Part shown: positions 47,308-56,938 of the stretch, piece by piece
Layout: each line of letters begins with the position of its first letter
How positions within the stretch are numbered: the first letter of the stretch is position 1
From: Arthrobacter antibioticus
Lineage (GTDB): Bacteria; Actinomycetota; Actinomycetes; Actinomycetales; Micrococcaceae
Length of the DNA stretch: 64,000 nucleotides
Assembly (NCBI RefSeq): GCF_030063205.1
Contig: NZ_JASISQ010000004.1
Coordinates: 1-64,000 of the forward strand
Direction: 5' to 3'
Notes under the pieces: model-generated
Databases searched by the model: none
What the model was told of the DNA's origin: nothing
Seen by the model: the letters and a program-made list of their open reading frames with translations, nothing else
Program-made: the position numbers and the translations under genes

Positions 47308-48251
47308 TCGCTTTCACCCGGCTCCAAAATACGGCCGCCGTACCAGTGCTCAATCAAGGACCGGGCAATGGAGAGCCTGTGTGAGACCACAGCTTCACCA
47401 TTGGATACGGCGCTCTGCAGTTCTTCCCTGGAGAACCACCTCGCTTCCCTGACCTCAACATTGTCAGGTGTTGCAACAGTGTCATCGGTATAACCAATAA
47501 ATCCAAGCATCAGTGACCGCGGAAACGGCCATGCTTGTGAAGAAATGTAGTCCAAGGAGTGCAAGTGCACGCCCACTTCTTCAGCAATCTCACGTACTGC
47601 TGCCTGTTCGGCGCTCTCGCCAGCCTCAACGAAACCAGCCACGGTCGAGTACCTGTGTTTTGCCCACTGGAAGTTACTTGCCAATAAAATCCTGTCATCG
47701 CTCCCCACAATGGCCACTATGGCAGCCGGGTCAGTACGCGGAAAGTGTACGGATCCATCCTGGGTGCACAAACGCATCCACCCTGCAGACTTGATCTCGG
47801 TGGGGCTGCCACAGCGCGGGCACCGTGTATGGCTTCCATGCCAATTGGCAACCGCTTGAGCCTGCACAAAGACTTCCGCATCAAAGGTGTTTAAACCGTA
47901 GGCCACATCCCGGTATCCCGCGAAGCTGGTTCCCTGCGGCACCCAACTGAAGTCTCCGTCGTCGTTCGCAAGAGCGTGGAGAACAATGTCGGTGCCAACC
48001 GGCAGCTGGTGACTTTGGCCAGCCAGCATTTTGCCCAAGTAAACGGTGTTGGTTCCTGCTGGCGGCGTTGCGGGAAGTTTGGCAGGATCAAAATATCCTA
48101 GTCCGGACCCATCCATCAGAGCCTTACCTTGGTGGAAAAATACCACCCGATAGGTGCCCTCACCAAGCACCGCCGCTAGGTAGCCTGGTTCGCTGCGCTG
48201 CTCGCATTGCCGATCAAGGCCAGTTTCAGGAAACGAATTGGATGTCATCAT
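47304..48251 (-). CDS. nudC: NAD(+) diphosphatase (Nudix)
   Basis: About 315 residues from MMTSNSFPET; the longer reading upstream overlaps the divergent gene and is implausible. The Nudix box GFVEAGESAEQAAVREIAEE is complete. The NudC-specific downstream SQAWPFPRSLMLGF is present. The zinc ribbon shows CPRCGSPTEIKSAGWMRLC, three cysteines with no clear fourth. It hydrolyses NAD(H) to NMN(H) and AMP and can decap NAD-RNA in other species. The weak ribosome-binding site makes the start uncertain by a few codons. Confidence 0.9.
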   Translation of the reverse strand: MMTSNSFPETGLDRQCEQRSEPGYLAAVLGEGTYRVVFFHQGKALMDGSGLGYFDPAKLPATPPAGTNTVYLGKMLAGQSHQLPVGTDIVLHALANDDGDFSWVPQGTSFAGYRDVAYGLNTFDAEVFVQAQAVANWHGSHTRCPRCGSPTEIKSAGWMRLCTQDGSVHFPRTDPAAIVAIVGSDDRILLASNFQWAKHRYSTVAGFVEAGESAEQAAVREIAEEVGVHLHSLDYISSQAWPFPRSLMLGFIGYTDDTVATPDNVEVREARWFSREELQSAVSNGEAVVSHRLSIARSLIEHWYGGRILEPGESE

Positions 48252-48437
48252 GTTTCTACCGTACGCATCCGGTGCCCAAATTTGTATTTGGCCTCTCCTG
48301 AATGTGGATAACCAGGGACCGCGATCCAACGCATAAAAACAAGCAAGAACATGGCTACAGCAAGGAGTTCTCGCGACTCGCCGCCGCAACGGCGCTGCTA
48401 TAGTGCCTTCGCGTTCTACGGTAGAGAGGTGAGAAGA

Positions 48438-49790
48438 ATGACTGCAATCGAATTGGCCGCCATAGCCAGCGCCGCCGTGCCCGGACTCAACGTCACTGCC
48501 TTCGGCCAGGAGCCTGACGATACCGCCGATTTTTGTTCGGCACTACTGGTTGATTCGGAAGAAAGACGCTGGCGAGTTCGCTCCCCCCGCCATGCCGACG
48601 CCAGCACGCGGCTGGAGACCGAGCGCCAGGTTTTGCGCGCCTTCTCCCCAGGCATCCGCGCGGAATTGCCCTTCCTGCTTCCCACCGTAGCCGGTACCGT
48701 ACGCCAAGGTGAGCTCATCACCTTCGTGTACTCGCACATCCCTGGCAAGGCCGAATCTGTTGAGCATCTTGCTTCCGCGAGCGCCGCACTGGCACTGGAA
48801 ATCGGTACCGCAATGGCCGCTATCCACGATCTGCCCCAAGAACTTGTCACCACCTATGACTTGCCCAGCTACACAGCGAACGAGTTTCGTCAGCGCAAAT
48901 TAAACGAACTTGATCAATCAGCCACCACAGGAAAAATTCCTCCCTCGCTCCTGCGTCGCTGGGAGCACGCCATGGAAGACGTGGCGTTGTGGCGTTTCAA
49001 TGCGTGTGTTGTCCACGGCGACCTGCACGAGGACAATATTCTTCTTGCCGGCAACCAAGTCACGGCAGTGATCGGCTGGACCGATTTGAGGATCGGTGAC
49101 CCTGCTGATGATTTCGCGTGGCTGGTGGCCGTGAATGACCCCGAATTCGTTGACACTGTCATGCAGGCGTACTCGGCTGCCCGGAACGAAACACCGGACC
49201 CGCACCTGCTGCGCCGTGCAGCCCTGAGCGCTGAATTTGCGCTGGCCCAATGGCTTGTCAAGGGCTATGCCGCTGACAGTGCGCGCATGGTTGAGGACGC
49301 CGAGCAGATGCTCAAGACCCTGGAAACTGACATTGCCACACACGGTGGACAGCCCATCAGTGTGGAGCCGCCTGCCATCATCGCTGCGGCGCCGGTCAAG
49401 GCCCCAGCTGTCCCTGTTAGCCCGGAACACGTTTCCACTCCGGAACCCGCGTCAAAAACTGTTGTAGATACACCGCTGCCGCAGAAACTGCCGGCAACAA
49501 GCACTGCTTCAGAAAAGAACGACGACGATTCCGACGCCGCTATTGCCCGAGTAGGGGTCACCCCAATTACCCATCCGGATGAACTCCCAAAGCTGGGATC
49601 GGACTCCACAAAGGCGAGCGAACCCTCCGAATCCGACCTTTCTGCTGATGCTGCTGATTCTGCTGATGCTGTTGATTCTGTTACCCAACCCGCACAGAAG
49701 CCAGAGGCTAGTTCTGCCGCGGATTCCGTGCAGCCACTAGCGGAAGACGTGGACACCACAGCCATGAAAGTTATCCCACTAAAAAAGTAG
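48438..49790 (+). CDS. APH-fold phosphotransferase with acidic C-terminal tail
   Basis: About 450 residues from the ATG with GAGG eight bases before. An aminoglycoside-phosphotransferase-like kinase fold (about 1-300) has the catalytic loop VVHGDLHEDNILL. The usual metal-binding IDW is replaced by IGWTDLRIGDPADD, so the normal aspartate is missing although another follows three residues later. The last 130 residues are Ala/Ser/Asp/Pro-rich and probably disordered. Substrate unknown; in Actinobacteria similar genes lie beside adnAB and nudC. Convergent with adnB. Confidence 0.85.
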   Translation: MTAIELAAIASAAVPGLNVTAFGQEPDDTADFCSALLVDSEERRWRVRSPRHADASTRLETERQVLRAFSPGIRAELPFLLPTVAGTVRQGELITFVYSHIPGKAESVEHLASASAALALEIGTAMAAIHDLPQELVTTYDLPSYTANEFRQRKLNELDQSATTGKIPPSLLRRWEHAMEDVALWRFNACVVHGDLHEDNILLAGNQVTAVIGWTDLRIGDPADDFAWLVAVNDPEFVDTVMQAYSAARNETPDPHLLRRAALSAEFALAQWLVKGYAADSARMVEDAEQMLKTLETDIATHGGQPISVEPPAIIAAAPVKAPAVPVSPEHVSTPEPASKTVVDTPLPQKLPATSTASEKNDDDSDAAIARVGVTPITHPDELPKLGSDSTKASEPSESDLSADAADSADAVDSVTQPAQKPEASSAADSVQPLAEDVDTTAMKVIPLKK

Positions 49791-49805
49791 CGCCCTTCCT
49801 CCGTC

Positions 49806-52800
49806 TCAGGCTGAGTAGGCGTTGCGAACGATCGCTTCCAGTTCTTCCTGCCCGGCGAGATCCACGGGACGAATGAGCTTGTCCTGACCCACGTAATAAA
49901 AGGCTGCTCTGACCTGTTCAAGCGGAACGTCCTGCAGTCGCGACCATGCCAGCCTGTACACAGCCAGCTGTACACCACGCACCGCCAGCTGCGGAGCCGA
50001 AGGTACTTTCCCTGTTTTCCAGTCGATCAGGTCCCATCCTCCATCTGCATCGCGGAAGACAGCGTCGATGCGGCCACGGACAACCACGTCTGCCACCCGG
50101 GTTTCGATGGGTACCTCAAGCTCCGCGGGGGTTCTGGCAGCCCATTGGGAACTCTTGAACGTTTCCTGCATGTCAGCCAAGCCGTAGGCTTCATCCACAT
50201 AGGCGTCCGCCCCGATCTCTTCACCCAAGTCGAGTTGGCCGGTCGTTGCAAAAAATTCTTCAATCCAGGTGTGGAACGCCGTTCCTTTGCGGGCAGCCAT
50301 GCCGGGCTTGGAGGGCACTGGGCGGCGCATGGCACGGGTAACTTTTTCGGGGTCCTCCCCCAGCGCCACCAGGCGGGAAGCAGAAATATGTGGGGGTAGT
50401 TCCACTCTCAGCTGGTCTGTTTCCACTTGTTCTTGGGCCAGCAAAACACTCATTTCCTTGCCCCAGCGAGGATTGGCGGCTAAGAATTCTTCACTTCCGT
50501 ACTTAACAGAGGCGTCATTATCTCCAACCTCGGCGAAGGCGGCGGCGGCGAGGGCGGCGGAGACTGCGGCGGCGGATCGTTCCACACCAGTTCGGCGGCC
50601 TACCCGCACAGCCACCCCTGCCCTGCCGACGATCTCGGGCCCGTTGAGCGGATCATAGGGCCATTGGGCGCTTTCCGCGCCCGCACTGACAGGGTTGAGC
50701 GCACCTTCTTCAGGGTCTGGCGCCCACGCTCCGAGACCAGCACTCTGTGTTGCCCCTTCAGTCAGTGGCAACAACTCCATCAGAAAGGGTGAGGGTGCCA
50801 GCGGCTTCTTTCCACTGCCCCACACCGTGGCGGAACACATCAAAAAATCCCGGGCGCGGGTAAAGGCCACGTACGCTAAACGACGTTCCTCTTCCTTTGC
50901 GTGGAGGAGAACATCGTCGGCAAAAAGTTTCTCATTCTCCATCAAGGTCTTCAGGTCCGGCACATTGGTGTCCCATTCGGGCAGATCACCAACGTCCCCA
51001 CGCAAAGGCCACGGCAACGATTTAGCTCCGGTGCTCCAGCGATCAGCGCGTGCGCTGGGGAAGGCGCCTGCATTCATGCCCGGCACAAACACCACGTCCC
51101 ATTCCAGTCCTTTGGAGGCGTGGACAGTCAGTAGCGCCACGGCGTCAGGGTTGCTTTCAACCGGCGTCATTTCCAGCCCGCCCTCTTCCGATTCTGCCGT
51201 TTCAAGCCAAGCGAGGAAGGCATCCAAGTCAACACGTTGTGCGGCCTGCATGAACTGTGCCGCCGCCTCAGCAAAAGCGTCCAGGTGGCGCCGTGCGTGG
51301 TGGATGCTGGAGCCGGGTTTAGCAGCCAGTTCTATGTCCAGCAGCATGGTTTTCTCCACGACACCGAGCAGATCGCCCAGGTCCTCACCCACAAAAGTGC
51401 GCAGCATCCGCAGCTCATCCCGCAGCACTAAAAGTCGGGCTCTTGCTGCTTCGCTCAGCGGCCGTGCCCCCTTGGGCCAGTAATCCTGGCTCAAATAATC
51501 CAGCGCTTCCACCAGCGAGGAAGCATCCACCAAATCAGCACTAACCACTGTTGCATCGGCAGGTTTAGATGATTCAACTGCTACCGGCTGTGCACCTCCG
51601 GCCCGCAAGGTTGACGCGTCAAAATCCACCCTGTTGTGGGCCGCCCATTCCCGTTGTCGTGCCAGATACCGGGCCCAATCAGAGAAAGCCATCAGGTCCG
51701 CAGGACCAATCCGCCACCGCGCCCCCGTCAACAATCGCATGAGTGCATCCGAGCGCCCGGGATCGGCAATCACCCTCAAGGTGGCAACAAGGTCCACTAT
51801 TTCTGGCATGCCCAGCAGCCCGCTCAACCCCACAATTTCGTACGGGATGCCACGTGCTTCGAACACAGATTGGAGCTTTGAAAATTGCGCACGACGCCGG
51901 CATAACACGGCCACTGTCATGGCACCCTGGCTGCCACCACGGTGGGTGAAATCACCTTTGCTCTCCAAAATCTGCGCAGCAACTGCTTGGGCCTCATCTA
52001 GTTCTGTTTCGTAGCGTGCAAGAAGCACCTCCCCCATGGGTGCATTGGGTTTTTCACGTAAGGGCGAGACTACTACTCGCGGCCCGGCCGCTGCCCTTTG
52101 CGCCTCGCTCAGTCCGGCAGCCAGTTTGGTGTTGGCCTTCCGGGTTTGTGCAAGTGTCAGTTCAGCCGACATCACATTTGCGCTCGCCAAAATGTGCGCT
52201 GAGTTACGCCAAGCGATGGTGAGCTCAGCCGTTGCAGCGTAGCTGCCATCGCTTTTGAGAAATATTTCCGGGAAGCGGAAGAGCTGCCCGGCCGAGGCGC
52301 CCCGAAACCCGTAAATTGATTGATGTGGATCCCCCACAGCCGTGACAGGGTGAGCGTCACCGTACAGCTCAGCGAAGAGCTGCAGCTGTGCATGGGAAGT
52401 ATCTTGAAATTCATCCAGCAGCACTACTTTGTGGCGTTGGCGTTCCATGTCTCCTGCATGCGGAACTTCCTGGGCAATCCGGGCGGCCAGAGCTACCAGA
52501 TCACCGTAGTCAAGGACGTTGCGACGGCGCTTGGCCTGAGCATATTTTTGCACCAGCGCGGCCACAGAAGCCCGGGTCCGCAGAACATCCAACTGCTTGT
52601 TCACTATTGCAGTACGGGGTTTGTTGGTTTCGGCAATATAGGGCAAAGAATCGAAGGCTACCAGGTAGTCGTTGATAGTTGCCAGAACTTGCTCGGGATC
52701 CTGGAGATGCTCGGCGCATTCACCGGCAAGGTCCATCACTGATTGGATCAATGTGGATTTTGCCGCTGTGAAGTGTTCGTGGGCTCCGTCGTGCGCTTCA

Positions 52801-53324
52801 ACTACTTCACTGGCCAGCTGCCACGCTTCAGCCGCGCCCAGCACCACGGCATCGCGCTCAATGCCTAATCGCAGACCATAGTCGGTGACAATACCGCTGG
52901 CATAAGAGTGGTAGGTGGAGACGTTAGGCTCCAGTGCATCTCTGGCAGAAGCGGCAGGAGCGAGTTCAATCTCACCCGAGCGAGCCAGCGTGCCCAATCT
53001 ATCCAGCTGCCCGCGAATCCGCGATGCCAGTTCCCCGGCAGCCTTGCGGGTAAAAGTGACTCCGAGGATTTCCTCTGGCAGGACCAACCCGTTGGCAACC
53101 AACCACACCACCCTGTCCGCCATTGTTGTTGTCTTCCCGGAGCCTGCCCCGGCAATCACAAGCAGCGGTTCAAGAGGTGATGAGATAATGGCGGCCTGCT
53201 CCGCCGTAGGAGGACGCTGCTCCAACAACTCCGCCAATTCATAGGGACTCAACAGGGGACGCGCAGGTTGGGACGCCGGGCCCGCCAGCGTCCGGGCTAC
53301 CAAATTATTCGTTCCGTGGCTCAT
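49806..53324 (-). CDS. adnB: AdnB-like ATP-dependent helicase-nuclease subunit
   Basis: 1172 residues. A UvrD-type motor has an intact Walker A AGAGSGKT (58-65) and Walker B VVLLDEFQDTSHAQ; motif VI is RLAYVAFTRARDF. The C-terminal RecB-family nuclease domain carries LIDWKTGKVP near residue 1100. It partners AdnA to resect double-strand breaks, the AdnAB machine replacing RecBCD/AddAB in Actinobacteria. Being the subunit with canonical motor motifs, it is the AdnB equivalent. ATGA overlap with adnA shows coupling. The gene contains 19 bases shared with the hairpin at 37201. Confidence 0.9.
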   Translation of the reverse strand: MSHGTNNLVARTLAGPASQPARPLLSPYELAELLEQRPPTAEQAAIISSPLEPLLVIAGAGSGKTTTMADRVVWLVANGLVLPEEILGVTFTRKAAGELASRIRGQLDRLGTLARSGEIELAPAASARDALEPNVSTYHSYASGIVTDYGLRLGIERDAVVLGAAEAWQLASEVVEAHDGAHEHFTAAKSTLIQSVMDLAGECAEHLQDPEQVLATINDYLVAFDSLPYIAETNKPRTAIVNKQLDVLRTRASVAALVQKYAQAKRRRNVLDYGDLVALAARIAQEVPHAGDMERQRHKVVLLDEFQDTSHAQLQLFAELYGDAHPVTAVGDPHQSIYGFRGASAGQLFRFPEIFLKSDGSYAATAELTIAWRNSAHILASANVMSAELTLAQTRKANTKLAAGLSEAQRAAAGPRVVVSPLREKPNAPMGEVLLARYETELDEAQAVAAQILESKGDFTHRGGSQGAMTVAVLCRRRAQFSKLQSVFEARGIPYEIVGLSGLLGMPEIVDLVATLRVIADPGRSDALMRLLTGARWRIGPADLMAFSDWARYLARQREWAAHNRVDFDASTLRAGGAQPVAVESSKPADATVVSADLVDASSLVEALDYLSQDYWPKGARPLSEAARARLLVLRDELRMLRTFVGEDLGDLLGVVEKTMLLDIELAAKPGSSIHHARRHLDAFAEAAAQFMQAAQRVDLDAFLAWLETAESEEGGLEMTPVESNPDAVALLTVHASKGLEWDVVFVPGMNAGAFPSARADRWSTGAKSLPWPLRGDVGDLPEWDTNVPDLKTLMENEKLFADDVLLHAKEEERRLAYVAFTRARDFLMCSATVWGSGKKPLAPSPFLMELLPLTEGATQSAGLGAWAPDPEEGALNPVSAGAESAQWPYDPLNGPEIVGRAGVAVRVGRRTGVERSAAAVSAALAAAAFAEVGDNDASVKYGSEEFLAANPRWGKEMSVLLAQEQVETDQLRVELPPHISASRLVALGEDPEKVTRAMRRPVPSKPGMAARKGTAFHTWIEEFFATTGQLDLGEEIGADAYVDEAYGLADMQETFKSSQWAARTPAELEVPIETRVADVVVRGRIDAVFRDADGGWDLIDWKTGKVPSAPQLAVRGVQLAVYRLAWSRLQDVPLEQVRAAFYYVGQDKLIRPVDLAGQEELEAIVRNAYSA

Positions 53325-56300
53325 TCGGTGATCTGTTTCCCTTCAGGACACAGCGGACAAATGGTGGGCAGGGGGCAGCCGTTGCGTTCGGACCAGTCTG
53401 CGCCATGGCGGGCGGGGAAGACAGCCTGTGCCATGAGCAGGGCCGCCTCCATAACCTTCCGGGTTGGATCGTTTTCACTGCCTGCCACCATGGCGGGCTG
53501 ATCCTGCGTTTTCACGTTCTTTGTGCCATCACCTAGTGGTAGCAACGCTGCCCCGCCCGAGCTGGCGCCAAAGAGCCCGGCAGCCTCGGCTTGTGCGGAG
53601 AACGCACCAGCCGAGGCTGCCACTTGATAGGCGCCGAGTTGAGGATGTTCAAGAACCTGGTCCTTGGTGGGTTTAGTGCGGCCGGTCTTGATATCAACAA
53701 TTATCAAGTTCCCGTTTGCGTCCGCTTCAAGCCTGTCTACCTGCCCACGCAAGCGCACCACGCGGGCGGGTGGCGGCTCCGCAAGACCACTTGTGTCAGT
53801 GTCTTCTGCTTCAGGTGCGCCACCATCAGCGGAACTCAGTGAGGCGTCCTTTGTATCAGGCACTGCTGTATCAGGCACTGCGCTGCTTGGAACCCCGGTG
53901 CTGGACGAGAAAGTGCCGGGCAAGAAAGTGCTGGGCAAGATGCCGTCAGGTAGTTCGCCTACGTCAACGCTGAAATTTTCTTCAACACCCAAGAGCGTTC
54001 GCCCCTGTTGCCTGGCCTCAATGACATATTGGGCCAGTTTGCCCAGCATTTCTTGGGCGCGTTTGTAATCAAGATCGCTTTCCCACGACTCGGGAAGCCC
54101 CAGAGACGGCCAACGTTTATCCAACTCCGCCAGATATTCGTGGCCGGCACCATTGGGGATGTCCTGCGCAATGCTGTGGATGAGCGTCCCAAGGCTGCGA
54201 GCGAAGTCTGTTGTGGCGTCTCCGCCGGCGGCGCGGATGAACCAATTTAGCGGGGATTTAAGCACCTCCTCGACTTTTGATGGCGAGACGTTCACCGGTT
54301 CTCCGGGTGCCACAATGGGCCCATCGGAGCTCAAGGGCAACAAACCCCACCACTGATGAGGATCCGCCCCGGGCACGTCTTCGCCTGCCAACACCGCCAG
54401 CATCCTGGCAGCCTCAGGGTTGGTGCGCATTTCCGATTCTTGCCGCAGCTCCGCCACCAGCGAGCGCAAGGTCATGGGACGCGGCACTTGTTCTACTGGA
54501 CGCACGGGGTATTGGGACTCACCACCAGAATCAGTGACAGGAACGTAGGGCGCTGCAAGGTCGATGAACTGGGAAGGCTGAAGATCATGACCTGCCGCGG
54601 CTGTGAGGATAAGGATATGGCTGGCTCGTGAAATGGCCGCCGCAAAGCTGCGCAACTCGTCGTAACGGATATCCCTGAGTCTGGCGGCAGGTTCAATTTG
54701 GTGGGCTGCCTGCGCCCCTTTTTCAAGCACGTCCACAAGTAATTGACTGCCGAGCAGTTCCCCGCGCAAGCGGGTATTGGGCCAAACTCCCTCCTGCAGC
54801 CCGGCGACAATGACGATGGGCCATTCCCGCCCAGCAGCACTTGCCGGGGTCACAATCTCAACGGCATCGGTACGTTGGGCCCGCGCTGCCAACGTGTCCA
54901 TCGGCAGTTCTTGACTCATCAGGTAATCCAGGAACTGTTGCGGACTGGATCCTGGCAGCTGGTCAACGTAACGTTCAGCCGTTTGGAATAATGCCATCAC
55001 CGCATCCAAGTCCCTGTCGGCCCGGATGCCTGTGGGACCGCCGCGTAGAGCCTGCGCTTCCCATGTTCCGGAGCTGTCACAGGCCTCCCACAGCGCCCAT
55101 AGGACTGTTTCAGCGTTGGCTCCCGGCTGAGCCACTGCTTCGCGCCCAGCCGCGATCATGGCGGCGATTCTGGCAGCATTGGCAGCCTCCCAACCAAGCG
55201 GAGCCAGCTTTTGCGAGTTCAGCAGCGCTTCAACCAACAGCTCATCGCTAGCTCGGCCACCTCCGGCATGGCGCTCTTGCTGCCGCAGCGCCTGCCGAAG
55301 TCTCCTCAAATGCAATGCCGTTGAACGCCCTAACCGCGAGGTGAGCAGCGCAACGCAAGCCTCGGCGTCTAGGGTTTCCGGCGCCAAGGCAATGCCAAAC
55401 GCCTCAAGCAAAGGACGAACTGCAGGCTCGTCACGCACAGGATTTTCCGCCACAGGCACCTTGACGGCGATACCTTGGGCACTTAGATAACGCTGTAAGG
55501 CAGCCAGTGCCGACCCGGTACGGACAATAACCGCGATCTCGCTCAGGCTGTGACCACCTAAGTGCTGTAAGTGCAGAATCCGTTCGGCAACCAGGCGGAG
55601 TTCGTGAACTTCCGAAGCAACAAAATGCGCACTGACATACGAGACTTTGTCCGGGTCTTTACGCAGCTCTTGGCGCGGCACCGGTCCGGGTTCCCCGCCG
55701 GCCGGTTCAGTCGCGTTGATCGCCTCAGCATGGGGTGCCGCTGCGTGGCCACCATGCCGGCCAGCCAACGCCTCAGGCCAAGCCAGTTCGCGTGCCTTGT
55801 GGCCGCCACGGATCTGAAAAATACGGTCAGCGACCCCGGACCAGGCAGCTGCCAGGGGTTTGCTCATGCGATGCGATGTGGACAACGCAAACTGCTGCAA
55901 AGGATGCTCTGGTGTTGACAGGGAATGGGTCAGCGATGCAACAAGATCCGGCCGGGCGCCGCGGAACCCCTGAACAACAGTGTCTGGCGAGGCTGCCACA
56001 AGCACGTCTTTTCCCTGGCCAACCAAGTGCAGAAGTTCGTGCACGGCTTTGTTGGCTTCCTGAATGTCATCAACAACAATCAACGCCAACCGCTTGCGCT
56101 CCTGGTCCAGGAAATCTGAGTCAAGGCGCAGAAGAGTTGTCGCGGCAGTGATGATCCCCGCAGGGTCAAAGGAACCTGACTTGCCCCAATCCACAACGTC
56201 ACGGTATTCCTTATACAACGACGCCGCCGCAACCCAGTCAGGGCGCCGATTGGCTGCACCCAATTCGGCAAGCTCCTCAGGGACCAACCCGTATTCAATA

Positions 56301-56938
56301 ACCCTGTCAAAAAGCTGGCGGATCTCTTGCCGGAATCCGCGGGTTTCAAGAGCCTGAGTAAGTTCCTTTGGCCACGCCGGCACCGTACCCAGACCCATGG
56401 CGTGCCCCGCCAATAGGTCCCGAATGATCAGATCCTGCTCGGGTCCGCTCATGAGCCGTGGCGCACTCTCAAGGTGTGGCATACGCCCTTCAACTTTAGC
56501 CCTGCGCAACAGATCAAAGGCATAAGATGACCAGGTCCTGGCCGGAGAAGTACTTAAACTCTTGGTGAGCCGGGCACTAAAACCATCACGAAGCCTCGCT
56601 GCAGCCAGCCGAGACGGTGCCAGCAGAAGAGCACCTGCCGGATCAACGCCGTCGTGCTCCATCCGCTTGAGAGCAGCTTCAATAAGCACAGTGGATTTAC
56701 CAGTTCCGGGAGCACCCCACAACAAAACAGGACCCGACCCAGGACCCAGATCAATAACAGCCTGCTGATCCAAACTGAACTGTGGAACACTCTTGGCACT
56801 GTTGACAGGAGCAACAAGGGTCAACTCGGGCAGTTCAAACCGGCCAGGGCGCTCCGGCTGTGCCTTTGTAGACCTACCCTCTTTGGGCGCGTTGGACGCC
56901 GTGTGCCTCTCCTGCGAATGCTGTGCCTCTGTGCTCAT
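53321..56938 (-). CDS. adnA: AdnA-like helicase-nuclease subunit
   Basis: 1205 residues. The Walker A variant GAPGTGKS (75-82) is followed by a Walker B reading LIVVDDIQEANKA, with Asp in place of the catalytic Glu, as expected for the weak motor of AdnA. The C-terminal nuclease domain has IIVDIKTGRTKPTKDQ. Between motor and nuclease elements lies a linker near residues 1000-1060 with 15-bp-period repeats (AVPDTAVPDTKD, LPSTFLPGTF). It is coupled by ATGA overlaps to both the ATL gene upstream and adnB downstream. Confidence 0.9.
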   Translation of the reverse strand: MSTEAQHSQERHTASNAPKEGRSTKAQPERPGRFELPELTLVAPVNSAKSVPQFSLDQQAVIDLGPGSGPVLLWGAPGTGKSTVLIEAALKRMEHDGVDPAGALLLAPSRLAAARLRDGFSARLTKSLSTSPARTWSSYAFDLLRRAKVEGRMPHLESAPRLMSGPEQDLIIRDLLAGHAMGLGTVPAWPKELTQALETRGFRQEIRQLFDRVIEYGLVPEELAELGAANRRPDWVAAASLYKEYRDVVDWGKSGSFDPAGIITAATTLLRLDSDFLDQERKRLALIVVDDIQEANKAVHELLHLVGQGKDVLVAASPDTVVQGFRGARPDLVASLTHSLSTPEHPLQQFALSTSHRMSKPLAAAWSGVADRIFQIRGGHKARELAWPEALAGRHGGHAAAPHAEAINATEPAGGEPGPVPRQELRKDPDKVSYVSAHFVASEVHELRLVAERILHLQHLGGHSLSEIAVIVRTGSALAALQRYLSAQGIAVKVPVAENPVRDEPAVRPLLEAFGIALAPETLDAEACVALLTSRLGRSTALHLRRLRQALRQQERHAGGGRASDELLVEALLNSQKLAPLGWEAANAARIAAMIAAGREAVAQPGANAETVLWALWEACDSSGTWEAQALRGGPTGIRADRDLDAVMALFQTAERYVDQLPGSSPQQFLDYLMSQELPMDTLAARAQRTDAVEIVTPASAAGREWPIVIVAGLQEGVWPNTRLRGELLGSQLLVDVLEKGAQAAHQIEPAARLRDIRYDELRSFAAAISRASHILILTAAAGHDLQPSQFIDLAAPYVPVTDSGGESQYPVRPVEQVPRPMTLRSLVAELRQESEMRTNPEAARMLAVLAGEDVPGADPHQWWGLLPLSSDGPIVAPGEPVNVSPSKVEEVLKSPLNWFIRAAGGDATTDFARSLGTLIHSIAQDIPNGAGHEYLAELDKRWPSLGLPESWESDLDYKRAQEMLGKLAQYVIEARQQGRTLLGVEENFSVDVGELPDGILPSTFLPGTFSSSTGVPSSAVPDTAVPDTKDASLSSADGGAPEAEDTDTSGLAEPPPARVVRLRGQVDRLEADANGNLIIVDIKTGRTKPTKDQVLEHPQLGAYQVAASAGAFSAQAEAAGLFGASSGGAALLPLGDGTKNVKTQDQPAMVAGSENDPTRKVMEAALLMAQAVFPARHGADWSERNGCPLPTICPLCPEGKQITE

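Noticed and set aside
49265-49978. Minus-strand reading frame of 237 codons opposite the APH-fold gene tail
   Set aside because: Shadow of the Ala/Ser/Asp-rich tail; Ser-rich nonsense protein that overlaps adnB as well.
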